Of a stretch of 10,162 nucleotides of DNA, positions 1 through 7,177 are shown one piece after another. Position numbers and translations under genes: made by a program. Source of the stretch: JBFLVQ01 sp040758525 (GTDB lineage Bacteria > Acidobacteriota > Blastocatellia > Chloracidobacteriales > JADJPF01); the NCBI GenBank assembly GCA_040758525.1, contig JBFLVQ010000329.1, positions 1-10,162 of the forward strand, read 5' to 3'. Numbering within the stretch: the stretch's first letter is position 1; the number at the start of each line of letters is the position of its first letter. Under the pieces are notes generated by a model. The model was not told the origin of the DNA. It saw only the letters and a list, made by a program, of their open reading frames with translations, and searched no databases.

Positions 1-1953
1 TCTGAAAGACAAGCTGACATCACTTCCGTACTCAAAGAGGCTCGTGTCTTCCACCCTAATGAGTCTTTCCGTCAACAGGCGCATATTAACGGCTTTGCTG
101 AATATGAGCGGCTTTATCGTGAGGCACAAGAAAATCCAGAAAAATTCTGGGCTGATATTGCCGCCGAGCTTGATTGGTTCAAACCTTGGGACCGCGTGTT
201 GGAATGGAATCTTCCTTTTGCCAAGTGGTTTGTTGGCGGTGAAATTAATGCTTCTTACAACTGCCTGGATCGTCACTTGAAGACTTGGCGCAAAAACAAA
301 GCTGCGATTATCTGGGAAGGTGAGCCGGGCGATAGCCGTACACTCACCTATCAACAGCTACATAGCGAAGTCTGCCGTTTTGCTAATGCGCTTAAACAAC
401 TCGGTGTAGAGAAGGGTGATCGAGTAGCCGTCTATATGCCTATGGTGCCAGAGTTGGCAATTGCGCTGCTTGCCTGTGCCCGTATAGGCGCAGCACATAG
501 TGTTATCTTTGGCGGTTTCTCTGCCAATGCGCTACGCGATCGTATTAATGACGCACAAGCCAAAGCTGTCATTACTGCTGATGGCAGCTTCCGACGTGGT
601 CAAGAAGTGCCTCTTAAAGTAAATGTCGATGAAGCGTTAAAAGATTGTCCTAGTGTAAAACATGTTGTTGTCTATCGCCGTAGTGGCAACGCTGTGCTAA
701 TGCAGGAAGGTCGTGACCATTGGTGGCATGAACTGATTACCACTGTCAATGATCAGTGTGAGGCAGCACGGCTTGATGCTGAGCATATGCTCTTCATTCT
801 TTATACTTCAGGTACAACCGGTAAACCTAAAGGTGTTGTACACACTACCGGCGGCTATCTGGTAGGCACTTATATCACAACAAAATGGGTCTTTGATCTT
901 AAGGAGGAAGATACCTACTGGTGTACTGCTGATGTTGGTTGGATCACAGGCCATAGCTACATCGTTTATGGTCCTCTTGCCAATGGAGCAACCGTAGTGA
1001 TGTATGAAGGTGCGCCAAACTGGCCACAACCTGATCGTTTCTGGCAGATTATTGATAAATACAAAGTGAATATCTTTTATACCGCTCCTACTGCAATACG
1101 TGCATTTATGAAATGGGGTGAAGAGTGGCCGAAAAAATATTCGCTCGATAGTCTGCGATTGATCGGTACGGTTGGCGAGCCGATCAATCCAGAAGCTTGG
1201 ATGTGGTATAACCGTATGATTGGCCATGAGCGTTGTCCTATTGTTGATACTTGGTGGCAGACCGAAACCGGCGCAATTATGATCACACCACTGCCAGGCG
1301 CTACTCCTACCACACCAGGCTCTGCGACTTGTCCTTTCCCTGGCATAATCGCTGATGTAGTAACCAGAAAAGGCGAGAGTGTGCCAGCAAATGCTGGTGG
1401 ACTGCTGGTTATTAAACAGCCCTGGCCTTCGATGTTACGTACTGTCTATGGTGATGATGAGCGCTACAAAAAGCAGTACTGGAATGAAATTGAGAACTGC
1501 TACTTTACTGGTGATGGCGCACGTCGTGATGAGCGGGGCTACTTTTGGATAATGGGACGAGTTGATGATGTTATTAATGTCTCTGGTCACCGTCTTAGCA
1601 CAATGGAAGTTGAGAGCGCATTAGTAAGCCATCCGCTAGTGGCGGAGGCAGCTGTGGTAGGTAGACCCGATGATATCAAGGGTCAGGCGATCGCTGCCTT
1701 TGTTACATTAGAAGCTGGCCGTAATGGCAATGAGGAATTGAAACAGGAATTGCGTCAACATGTCGCTATTGAAATAGGTGCGCTCGCCAAACCTGACGAT
1801 ATACGCTTTACTGATGCATTACCAAAGACACGTAGTGGCAAGATTATGCGACGACTATTGCGTGATATTGCTGCTGGCAGTGAAACGTTAGGCGATACAA
1901 CAACACTGGAAGATATCTCTATTCTGGCAAAACTACGTGAAGAGGAAGAGTGA
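1..1953 (+). CDS. acs: Acetyl-CoA synthetase (AMP-forming), 5' partial
   Basis: Activates acetate with ATP to acetyl-AMP and then transfers the acetyl group to CoA; a soluble cytoplasmic enzyme. The reading frame is open from base 1, giving 650 codons to the TGA. Family members are about 650 residues, so probably only a few N-terminal codons are missing. Counting from base 1, the ANL-superfamily motifs are complete: the phosphate-binding loop YTSGTTGKPKG at 268-278, the acetate-pocket/adenylation motif WWQTETG at 418-424, the GRVDDVINVSGHR hinge region and PKTRSGKIMRR at 608-618. Lys614 matches the catalytic lysine that is reversibly acetylated in Salmonella/E. coli Acs (Lys609). An internal GTG at 196 is in frame but lies inside conserved sequence and is not the start. 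The gene converges on the PP2C gene with 21 bp between stops. Its promoter is outside the window. Confidence 0.97.
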   Translation, partial: SERQADITSVLKEARVFHPNESFRQQAHINGFAEYERLYREAQENPEKFWADIAAELDWFKPWDRVLEWNLPFAKWFVGGEINASYNCLDRHLKTWRKNKAAIIWEGEPGDSRTLTYQQLHSEVCRFANALKQLGVEKGDRVAVYMPMVPELAIALLACARIGAAHSVIFGGFSANALRDRINDAQAKAVITADGSFRRGQEVPLKVNVDEALKDCPSVKHVVVYRRSGNAVLMQEGRDHWWHELITTVNDQCEAARLDAEHMLFILYTSGTTGKPKGVVHTTGGYLVGTYITTKWVFDLKEEDTYWCTADVGWITGHSYIVYGPLANGATVVMYEGAPNWPQPDRFWQIIDKYKVNIFYTAPTAIRAFMKWGEEWPKKYSLDSLRLIGTVGEPINPEAWMWYNRMIGHERCPIVDTWWQTETGAIMITPLPGATPTTPGSATCPFPGIIADVVTRKGESVPANAGGLLVIKQPWPSMLRTVYGDDERYKKQYWNEIENCYFTGDGARRDERGYFWIMGRVDDVINVSGHRLSTMEVESALVSHPLVAEAAVVGRPDDIKGQAIAAFVTLEAGRNGNEELKQELRQHVAIEIGALAKPDDIRFTDALPKTRSGKIMRRLLRDIAAGSETLGDTTTLEDISILAKLREEEE

Positions 1954-1974
1954 TACAGAGAGAATAGAGCACGA

Positions 1975-3201
1975 TTAACGACCGTAGTTTTCCGGATTAT
2001 CTTTAGAGATAAAAGCGACACGCACTAAATAGTTGCCGTTGGCTTGACGACTGATCTTACGTACCTGTACATAGATCTGATAGAGTGGCTCATCTAGATC
2101 AAAGAGGCGCAACTCGCGTGGCATAGGTAGTGAGATATGTAACAGATCATCAATATTGACAGACCGGTTAAGCAAGAATGAAGCGTCTACTTTGCTAAGT
2201 TGTAGGGTCTCGCACTGCTCGGCAAAGTTGCCTGCTTCACTATTTACACTACGCACTTCAATAGCAATCTTTACTCCCACTCGACGGTTCGAACTGTTAC
2301 CTAGTAACGCGGTACGCTTTTGCGTTTTTTGAGTCTCTGCATAAGGATCAAAGACATTGATCTGCTGTACCTCACCAGTAAGCCGATTGATGCGTCCAAC
2401 GGGTAGTTCCTGGGCTTCGAATTTGGCCAGTACTACAGTAATATTGTCTTCTCCTCCACGCTGTTTGGCTAGCGCCACCATCTGGGAGACGGCGACTTCC
2501 GGACTCGAATAATAACTAGCAAGTTGACAGATCTCTTGATCATTAACCTTGTTGGTGAGTCCATCTGTACATAGCAATAGATAATCGCCATCTCGTAATT
2601 CGATTGTGGTAACAGCTACCTGTACGGCTTGTGAGTTGCCAATTGCCTGCAAAATCATATTGCTGCGTGGTTGTTTTTCAATATCTTCAGGGTTGAGCAT
2701 GCCGCGCGAGATTAGCACTCCAGCAAGAGTCTGATCAGTAGTAAGCTGTTTGATACGGTCTTTACGAATAATATACGCGCGTGAGTCACCTACCGAAGCG
2801 ATATAGGCCTTCTCTTGCTCAATTACAAATGCTGTGACAGTTGCTTTCATCCCACGTACCTGGTTTTTAATATTCTCGGTCCACAATACATGGTTAGCCT
2901 GCTCGACCGCGACCGTGAGACGATCATAGATTGGAATATCTTTCTCTAGGCTTACCATCGCGTCTTTGAGTGAAAGTACTGTCAACTCACTGGCCAGTTC
3001 TCCTAACTGAGATCCACCTACGCCATCTGAAACTGCTAATAATAGTCTATTCTCGTTCAGATTACGTTTTAACTGGCAGTTGTCGGGCAGACTCTTACCG
3101 GAGGCAAGATCGACCAGAAGAAAACTGTCCTCGTTATTGGCGCGCACTATCCCAGGATCGGTGAGTGCACTGATCGCAACAAGAACGGTTGCGTTCCTCA
3201 T
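1975..3201 (-). CDS. PP2C-type Ser/Thr protein phosphatase with C-terminal PilZ-like domain
   Basis: Predicted Mg/Mn-dependent PPM/PP2C phosphatase that removes phosphate from Ser/Thr proteins; cytoplasmic, with no signal peptide or membrane segment. Counting from the ATG at 3201 (408 aa), residues about 10-260 hold the full set of metal-site motifs: RANNED (20-25), SDGVGG (58-63), GDS (138-140), TDG (212-214) and GGEDN (249-253). It should therefore be active. Residues about 296-395 look like a PilZ domain: an RR at 306-307 opens a beta-rich stretch that ends in YLVRVAFIS. The c-di-GMP signature is poor. RxxxR reads R-V-G-V-K, and the D/NxSxxG position reads QLSKVDA (334-340). The ATG was chosen because GGAG lies 8 nt upstream; a TTG ten codons earlier has no such support. 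It lies downstream of nadE on the same strand, but a 166-bp gap suggests its own promoter. The PilZ call is inference; the PP2C call is firm. Confidence 0.9.
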   Translation of the reverse strand: MRNATVLVAISALTDPGIVRANNEDSFLLVDLASGKSLPDNCQLKRNLNENRLLLAVSDGVGGSQLGELASELTVLSLKDAMVSLEKDIPIYDRLTVAVEQANHVLWTENIKNQVRGMKATVTAFVIEQEKAYIASVGDSRAYIIRKDRIKQLTTDQTLAGVLISRGMLNPEDIEKQPRSNMILQAIGNSQAVQVAVTTIELRDGDYLLLCTDGLTNKVNDQEICQLASYYSSPEVAVSQMVALAKQRGGEDNITVVLAKFEAQELPVGRINRLTGEVQQINVFDPYAETQKTQKRTALLGNSSNRRVGVKIAIEVRSVNSEAGNFAEQCETLQLSKVDASFLLNRSVNIDDLLHISLPMPRELRLFDLDEPLYQIYVQVRKISRQANGNYLVRVAFISKDNPENYGR

Positions 3202-3209
3202 AATTTTGG

Positions 3210-3213
3210 CTCC
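3210..3213 (-). promoter_or_regulatory. Ribosome binding site of the PP2C gene
   Basis: GGAG on the minus strand, 8 nt before the ATG at 3201. It favours this ATG over the in-frame TTG at 3231. Confidence 0.7.
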
Positions 3214-3295
3214 GTAGGATTTACTCAGCAATTATGACATACTTCTTAGCTGGCCTGCCACCTTTAGCCTATGCATATTGGGGCAACATTAGTTT

Positions 3296-3328
3296 ACACG
3301 GGTTTGCTAACAAATACCCGTGTTTTTT
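3296..3328 (+). terminator. Intrinsic-terminator-like hairpin, + strand orientation
   Basis: ACACGGGT (3296-3303) and ACCCGTGT (3316-3323) form a perfect 8-bp stem. A further TTG/CAA pairing (3304-3306 with 3311-3313) around a CTAA loop, with AT bulged out, would lengthen it. A T-run at 3323-3328 follows on the + strand only. Read on the minus strand the hairpin is followed by AAACTAATG, with no U-tract. It therefore looks like a rho-independent terminator for + strand transcripts, yet both flanking genes (nadE and the PP2C gene) are on the minus strand. It may stop antisense read-through from acs, or still mark the nadE 3' end through its stem alone. The rest of the 3202-3367 gap shows no convincing gene; the minus-strand CATAAT at about 3231-3236 is only a weak -10 candidate. 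Confidence 0.55.
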
Positions 3329-3367
3329 CTCGATAACTTCATGATCAACTCTTTTTCCACTAAACCA

Positions 3368-5311
3368 CTACTCAATGGCACGCAATGCTGTTAACCAAGC
3401 CGTTGGCATAGCATCACTGGGCATACGTAGATCGCCTCTTGGCGATAGACTCACTGAACCGACCTTGGGTCCATCTGGTAAACAGCTACGCTTATATTGC
3501 TGGCTGAAGAATCGTTGATAGAAGCTCTCCTGCCATTTCAGCAATGTCGCGGCATCATAATGGTCAGCAAAAGCGATCTTAGCAAGAAAATGGATCTTTT
3601 GCGCAGGATAACCATTGCGTAACAGATGAAATATATAGAAATCGATCACTTCATAAGGACCGACAATCTCCTCAGTCTTCTGGGCAATGTTGCCAGCCGC
3701 ATCGGGCGGCAACAATTCAGGACTGATCGGTGTCTCCAAGATATCATGTAACACAGTACGTGCAGGCTCTCTCATCTCTACCTCAGCCACCCAGCGAACC
3801 AAATGCTTCACCAGCGTCTTAGGCACACCTGCGTTTACACCATACATACTCATATGATCGCCATTATAGGTGCACCAACCTAGCGCAAGTTCGGAAAGAT
3901 CACCTGTACCCACGACAAACCCCAAGTCCATTAACACCATTGTGCGCATACGCGCCTGTGAGTTTTCATAAGTGGCATTATGAATATTGGGATTATGGTT
4001 GATATCACGAAAGTGTTGTAATACAGCATCGGTAATTGGAATTTCGCGTAGGGTAACACCAAGCGCATCACATAGGCTGAGCGCATTCGATTTAGTACGA
4101 CTGGTAGTACCAAAGCCTGGCATTGTTACAGCAATGATCTGATGCCTAGGTAAACCGACTAGCTCAAAAGCCTTGACTGCTACTAGCAGTGCTAAAGTAG
4201 AGTCTAGTCCACCGCTGATGCCAATTACAATACGATCCATGCTACAACTGTCGCGTAGATGCTCTATACGTTTGGCAAGTCCTGACACCTGTATATTAAA
4301 GATCACCCGACAACGCTGATCACGTGAGGCATCGTCAGCAGGAACAAATGGTTGTCGATCAATCTGTCGTCGTAGTGGTGTGCTAATAAGATCTAATTGT
4401 GCAGCCTCAAATGCAACGGTGCGATATAGCAATGTATCATCAGGAATAGAGTCTCCAAAACTATTGGTCATCTCTCGATCTCGCACTAGTCGCTCTACAT
4501 CAACATCAGCAATCAAAAGATAACTATCACGACGGAACAGTTCCGATTCAGCTAACAGTGCACCGTTCTCGGCAATTAGGCAATGTCCGCCAAAGACCAC
4601 ATCGGTAGTAGATTCATGCACACCACAACCAGCATAAGCGTAAGCACAGATACCACGTCCAGACTGTTGTACAACAAGCGGCCGACGGTACTCTGCTTTA
4701 CTTACCAGTTCATTGCTGGCAGAAAGGTTACCGATTATTGTGGCACCATCAAGCACCATATGTGAGGAGGGTGGAATAGGCATCCATAGATCTTCACAGA
4801 TCTCTATGCCAACAACAAAGTGATCCGTATGTAGATCTTGAAAGAGCAGATCTGTGCCAAAAGCAACTGTATAACCAAAGATCTCGATCTCTTGGTGGAT
4901 CGCACGTCGTGCAGAAGCAAACCAGCGCGGCTCGTAGAACTCTTTATAACCAGGTATACGGCTCTTGGGCACAAGGCCAATCAGCTTACCACGGCAACAG
5001 ACTGCCGCACAGTTGAAGAGCTGGTTATCGGTAGAGACAGGCAGTCCTACGGCAATCAGCATCTTGAGTGTTTGTGTCTCGGTTAATAGTGTATGTAAAC
5101 CCTCTAGTGCCGCCTTTTGTAGTTCACGTTGGAAGAACAGATCCGCACAGGTATAACCAGTAATTGACAATTCAGGAAAGACAATAAATTGTACGCCCTC
5201 GGCAGCAGCCTGCTGGCAGAGCGCCAAGATCTGTGTAACGTTATAAGCGACATCAGCTACACGTAGCCGTGGCGTAGCCGTAGCGATCCGTACAAATCCG
5301 AAATTTGACAT
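3368..5311 (-). CDS. nadE: Glutamine-dependent NAD+ synthetase
   Basis: Last step of NAD+ synthesis: ATP-dependent amidation of deamido-NAD+ with ammonia released from glutamine; cytoplasmic, usually homo-octameric in this long class. The 647 aa length fits two-domain enzymes of about 650-680 aa. Residues 1-290 are a nitrilase-type (C-N hydrolase) glutaminase with the Glu-Lys-Cys triad visible: Glu47 in FPELSITGY, Lys116 in VPKSRIPGYKEFYE and Cys172 in GIEICEDLW. Residues about 335-647 are the synthetase, with the PP-loop SGGLDS at 366-371 and GTGDLSELALGW at 468-479. The ATG at 5311 has GGGAG 7 nt upstream (5319-5323). It begins 31 bp after the pncB stop on the same strand, so the two are almost certainly cotranscribed. 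No truncation or missing catalytic residue is seen. Confidence 0.97.
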   Translation of the reverse strand: MSNFGFVRIATATPRLRVADVAYNVTQILALCQQAAAEGVQFIVFPELSITGYTCADLFFQRELQKAALEGLHTLLTETQTLKMLIAVGLPVSTDNQLFNCAAVCCRGKLIGLVPKSRIPGYKEFYEPRWFASARRAIHQEIEIFGYTVAFGTDLLFQDLHTDHFVVGIEICEDLWMPIPPSSHMVLDGATIIGNLSASNELVSKAEYRRPLVVQQSGRGICAYAYAGCGVHESTTDVVFGGHCLIAENGALLAESELFRRDSYLLIADVDVERLVRDREMTNSFGDSIPDDTLLYRTVAFEAAQLDLISTPLRRQIDRQPFVPADDASRDQRCRVIFNIQVSGLAKRIEHLRDSCSMDRIVIGISGGLDSTLALLVAVKAFELVGLPRHQIIAVTMPGFGTTSRTKSNALSLCDALGVTLREIPITDAVLQHFRDINHNPNIHNATYENSQARMRTMVLMDLGFVVGTGDLSELALGWCTYNGDHMSMYGVNAGVPKTLVKHLVRWVAEVEMREPARTVLHDILETPISPELLPPDAAGNIAQKTEEIVGPYEVIDFYIFHLLRNGYPAQKIHFLAKIAFADHYDAATLLKWQESFYQRFFSQQYKRSCLPDGPKVGSVSLSPRGDLRMPSDAMPTAWLTALRAIE

Positions 5312-5342
5312 ATACTAGCTCCCATTGTATTGCCAATCCAAA

Positions 5343-6827
5343 TCAATCATTTAATTCGCAGCCAGAAGGTAGTAACACACCTTGAGTACCAATCTCATCT
5401 GCGTACATACGTGCACGTAGCTCTTCTTTCAGCTCTGCTAGTCGCAGCGAGATGACCACTGGATAAGCATCTAGATCAAGGAAGTGTGTTAGCTGTGTCT
5501 GCACAAAATCGCGCTGTTCGGCAACCGAAGGTATACGGTCATATTGACCACGCAGCCAGAAATCTTTTAGTAATGGCTGAGCCTGAACTGGCATACTATT
5601 TCCTAATATCCCTCTGAGTGCTTCAACTGCCTCTTCGCTACTCTCATCTGCGCCAGCAATAACATCACCAAGATAATTATCGTTCTTATCACGATAGCGC
5701 CAAACCTGCAACTTCCCTGGTAATGTTTCTTTGCCTTTCGTCTCAGAACATTTTAGAGTAGGTCGGCCACCAATTGTACAAAGCTTAAAGATAACCCCAG
5801 CAATACGCTCGATCTCACCACCCAACTTTGTTCCTACTCCAAAACCCTGTACAGGTAGTTGTGTAGCAACAATTTCACGGATCGATTCGGTATCAAGATC
5901 AGAAGTGAGGATCAGGCCAACATCTTGGAAACCATTAGCATCTAGTACTCGCCGACACCACCAGCCATGCTCTATCAGATTACCTGAATCTATACGTACG
6001 CCTTTGAAAGCCTCGCGGCGAATTGGTGAACTCTGTGCCGCGCGAATTGCGTGAATTAGGCCATGGCGTGCATTAACAGTATCTATCAGACAGATTGTGC
6101 CTTTGGGGTGGGCATCTAGCCAACGCTCAAAGGCAGTCTGCTCGAAATGTTTAGCCTTACCAGTAGCGCTATCAATCTCAGGATTATCTAAGTACTCGAT
6201 AAAAGCCATTACTAGGTAATGAGCCATTGTGCCAATCGAAGGGATATCGAATTGAAAAGCTGCTTCCATATTGGAAGTATCATCAAAACCACTGATGAAG
6301 GCATACTTGGCTACATCGACAGCACGATCTGTGGCGCCATCACGACGTAAGCTAAAGTCTGATACAAAGACTTTGCCAGCCGCCCGTTTAATTGTCAGCG
6401 CACGACTGGCAATGGTCATAGGATCATCAAAAGCATGTTCAAAATCAACCTCACGTAACTGTACATCACAGAATGGTCCAGTAATATCGGCAAAAGGCTC
6501 ACCGCTAAAAACAATTGTAGCAGGGGCAACCGCACGTACCAGACCAAGATTATGAATACCTTGTAGATGATCGGCGAGATGTGTGAGTCGGGCACGGTCT
6601 TCACGTAAGTAGCGTAGGCGTGGGGCATCAAGCGCCTGATGGTTAAGGCTCTGTACCAGACGGTCATGGCCAACACAAGGAGCCACACGTAGCTTGCGCT
6701 GTGTCACATAGAAACAGGCTTCTGTAGTCGCTAATTGTCCTTCTCCTAAACTTGCGAAATCGGCATTTAAAGAGAAGCTTCCCATTACCGCATGATATCG
6801 ATCAATATTAAGCTTTCCACCTGGCAT
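5343..6827 (-). CDS. pncB: Nicotinate phosphoribosyltransferase
   Basis: First step of the Preiss-Handler route: nicotinate plus PRPP gives nicotinate mononucleotide, coupled to ATP hydrolysis through a phospho-histidine. Cytoplasmic. From the ATG at 6827 the product is 494 aa, normal for the family. Visible motifs are DFSLRR (157-162), GGFDDTSN-like SGFDDTSN (179-186), GTMAH with the predicted phosphorylated His203, RIDSG (278-282) and FGVGTKLGG (329-337). The ATG is fixed by a GGAGGTG ribosome binding site 3 nt upstream (6831-6837); a TTG ten codons earlier lies inside an inverted repeat and is unlikely. First gene of the pncB-nadE unit. A promoter-like sequence and a palindrome lie immediately upstream. 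The intervening enzyme, NadD, is not in this window. Confidence 0.95.
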   Translation of the reverse strand: MPGGKLNIDRYHAVMGSFSLNADFASLGEGQLATTEACFYVTQRKLRVAPCVGHDRLVQSLNHQALDAPRLRYLREDRARLTHLADHLQGIHNLGLVRAVAPATIVFSGEPFADITGPFCDVQLREVDFEHAFDDPMTIASRALTIKRAAGKVFVSDFSLRRDGATDRAVDVAKYAFISGFDDTSNMEAAFQFDIPSIGTMAHYLVMAFIEYLDNPEIDSATGKAKHFEQTAFERWLDAHPKGTICLIDTVNARHGLIHAIRAAQSSPIRREAFKGVRIDSGNLIEHGWWCRRVLDANGFQDVGLILTSDLDTESIREIVATQLPVQGFGVGTKLGGEIERIAGVIFKLCTIGGRPTLKCSETKGKETLPGKLQVWRYRDKNDNYLGDVIAGADESSEEAVEALRGILGNSMPVQAQPLLKDFWLRGQYDRIPSVAEQRDFVQTQLTHFLDLDAYPVVISLRLAELKEELRARMYADEIGTQGVLLPSGCELND

Positions 6828-6830
6828 ACC

Positions 6831-6837
6831 CACCTCC
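6831..6837 (-). promoter_or_regulatory. Ribosome binding site of pncB
   Basis: GGAGGTG on the minus strand, close to the full anti-Shine-Dalgarno complement, just before the ATG at 6827. It decides the start codon against the upstream TTG at 6857. Confidence 0.75.
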
Positions 6838-6840
6838 AAC

Positions 6841-6857
6841 TTGCGCAACCGGCGCAA
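6841..6857. repeat. Perfect inverted repeat upstream of pncB (candidate operator or leader hairpin)
   Basis: TTGCGC-AACCG-GCGCAA is a perfect 6-bp inverted repeat with a 5-nt spacer. It sits 3 bp upstream of the pncB ribosome binding site and about where transcription from the candidate promoter would begin. It could be a repressor site over the start of transcription, or a small mRNA hairpin next to the ribosome binding site. I do not recognise it as a published NrtR or NiaR box. Function is inference. Confidence 0.5.
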
Positions 6858-6859
6858 TT

Positions 6860-6886
6860 ATTGTATGAAGTTTGCTAAAGTGACAA
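6860..6886 (-). promoter_or_regulatory. Candidate sigma-70-type promoter of pncB-nadE
   Basis: On the minus strand TTGTCA (6881-6886, 5 of 6 to TTGACA) and TACAAT (6860-6865, 5 of 6 to TATAAT) are separated by 15 bp, two short of ideal. The predicted start of transcription falls in the inverted repeat at 6841-6857. The short spacer could mean a promoter needing an activator. Confidence 0.45.
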
Positions 6887-6916
6887 CTCTAATCGCTCCC
6901 TGCTCGCGCTGCAAGA

Positions 6917-6922
6917 GATAAT
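6917..6922 (+). promoter_or_regulatory. Possible -10 element for the small 73-aa gene
   Basis: GATAAT matches 5 of 6 bases of TATAAT and lies 20 bp before the ribosome binding site of the gene at 6951. The bases 17 bp upstream (CGCTCC) do not resemble a -35 box, so this is a weak call. Confidence 0.25.
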
Positions 6923-6950
6923 CGAGACAGCAGTTATCTTTGGAGGAGAG

Positions 6951-7172
6951 ATGCTACCAGATCGTTTCAATGAAACTTGTCGCTACCTAGCTCGCGACTC
7001 TATGGTATCTGTACAACTAGTCACAGGCAATACGGTAATAGGCTTCCCACTACATCACACACCTGCAGGGGAACATAACGGCACTCTTGAACTAGAGACA
7101 GATAGAGGAATACTACGGCTCTTTTCTAGCCAGATTGCAAGCATTGAACCAATTTCGGATCTAACGGCCTGA
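6951..7172 (+). CDS. Small protein, possible Sm/SH3-like beta barrel, function unknown
   Basis: 73 aa, not recognised as a named family. The start is well supported: GGAGGAGAG runs right up to the ATG. After a short N-terminal helix-like stretch (residues 1-17), residues 18-68 alternate hydrophobic and polar residues in strands: VSVQLVTGNTVIG, then a loop with HHTPAGEHNG, then TLELETDRGILRLF and SQIASIEPI. This resembles the five-stranded layout of Sm-like or SH3-like small barrels (LSm, Rof-type proteins), where a V-L-TG-x-x-x-G turn is common. There is no signal peptide or membrane segment. It is divergent from pncB, with 123 bp between the starts, and ends 5 bp from the converging gene at 7178. 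A nucleic-acid or protein-binding adaptor role is only a guess. Confidence 0.75.
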   Translation: MLPDRFNETCRYLARDSMVSVQLVTGNTVIGFPLHHTPAGEHNGTLELETDRGILRLFSSQIASIEPISDLTA

Positions 7173-7177
7173 ACGAC

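Noticed and set aside
44..280. 78-codon + strand frame over the start of acs
   Set aside because: It overlaps the acs frame, which is open from base 1 and encodes conserved sequence; this is a shadow frame.
808..1227. 139-codon minus-strand frame inside acs
   Set aside because: Fully antisense to highly conserved acs sequence, no ribosome binding site or recognisable domain.
1687..1694. GCGATCGC octamer, the cyanobacterial HIP1 sequence
   Set aside because: Only one copy was seen in 10 kb; cyanobacterial genomes with HIP1 carry it far more often.
3202..3231. TTG start at 3231 for the PP2C gene, adding 10 residues
   Set aside because: The ATG at 3201 has GGAG 8 nt upstream and begins just before the conserved PP2C fold; the TTG has no ribosome binding site.
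3234..3344. 36-codon + strand reading frame, hydrophobic product, ending past the hairpin
   Set aside because: The nearest purine-rich sequence, AGGA, is 14 nt from the ATG, the hairpin lies inside the frame, and the composition is not convincing.
6271..6555. 94-codon + strand frame inside pncB
   Set aside because: Antisense to conserved pncB motifs, with Ser/Arg-rich composition typical of a shadow frame.
6828..6857. TTG start at 6857 for pncB, adding 10 residues
   Set aside because: It would put the GGAGGTG ribosome binding site and the palindrome inside the coding region; the ATG at 6827 is better supported.
6916..6939. Inverted repeat AGATAA (6916-6921) and TTATCT (6934-6939) upstream of the 73-aa gene
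   Set aside because: Six AT-rich base pairs with a 12-nt spacer are likely by chance; nothing else supports an operator or hairpin.
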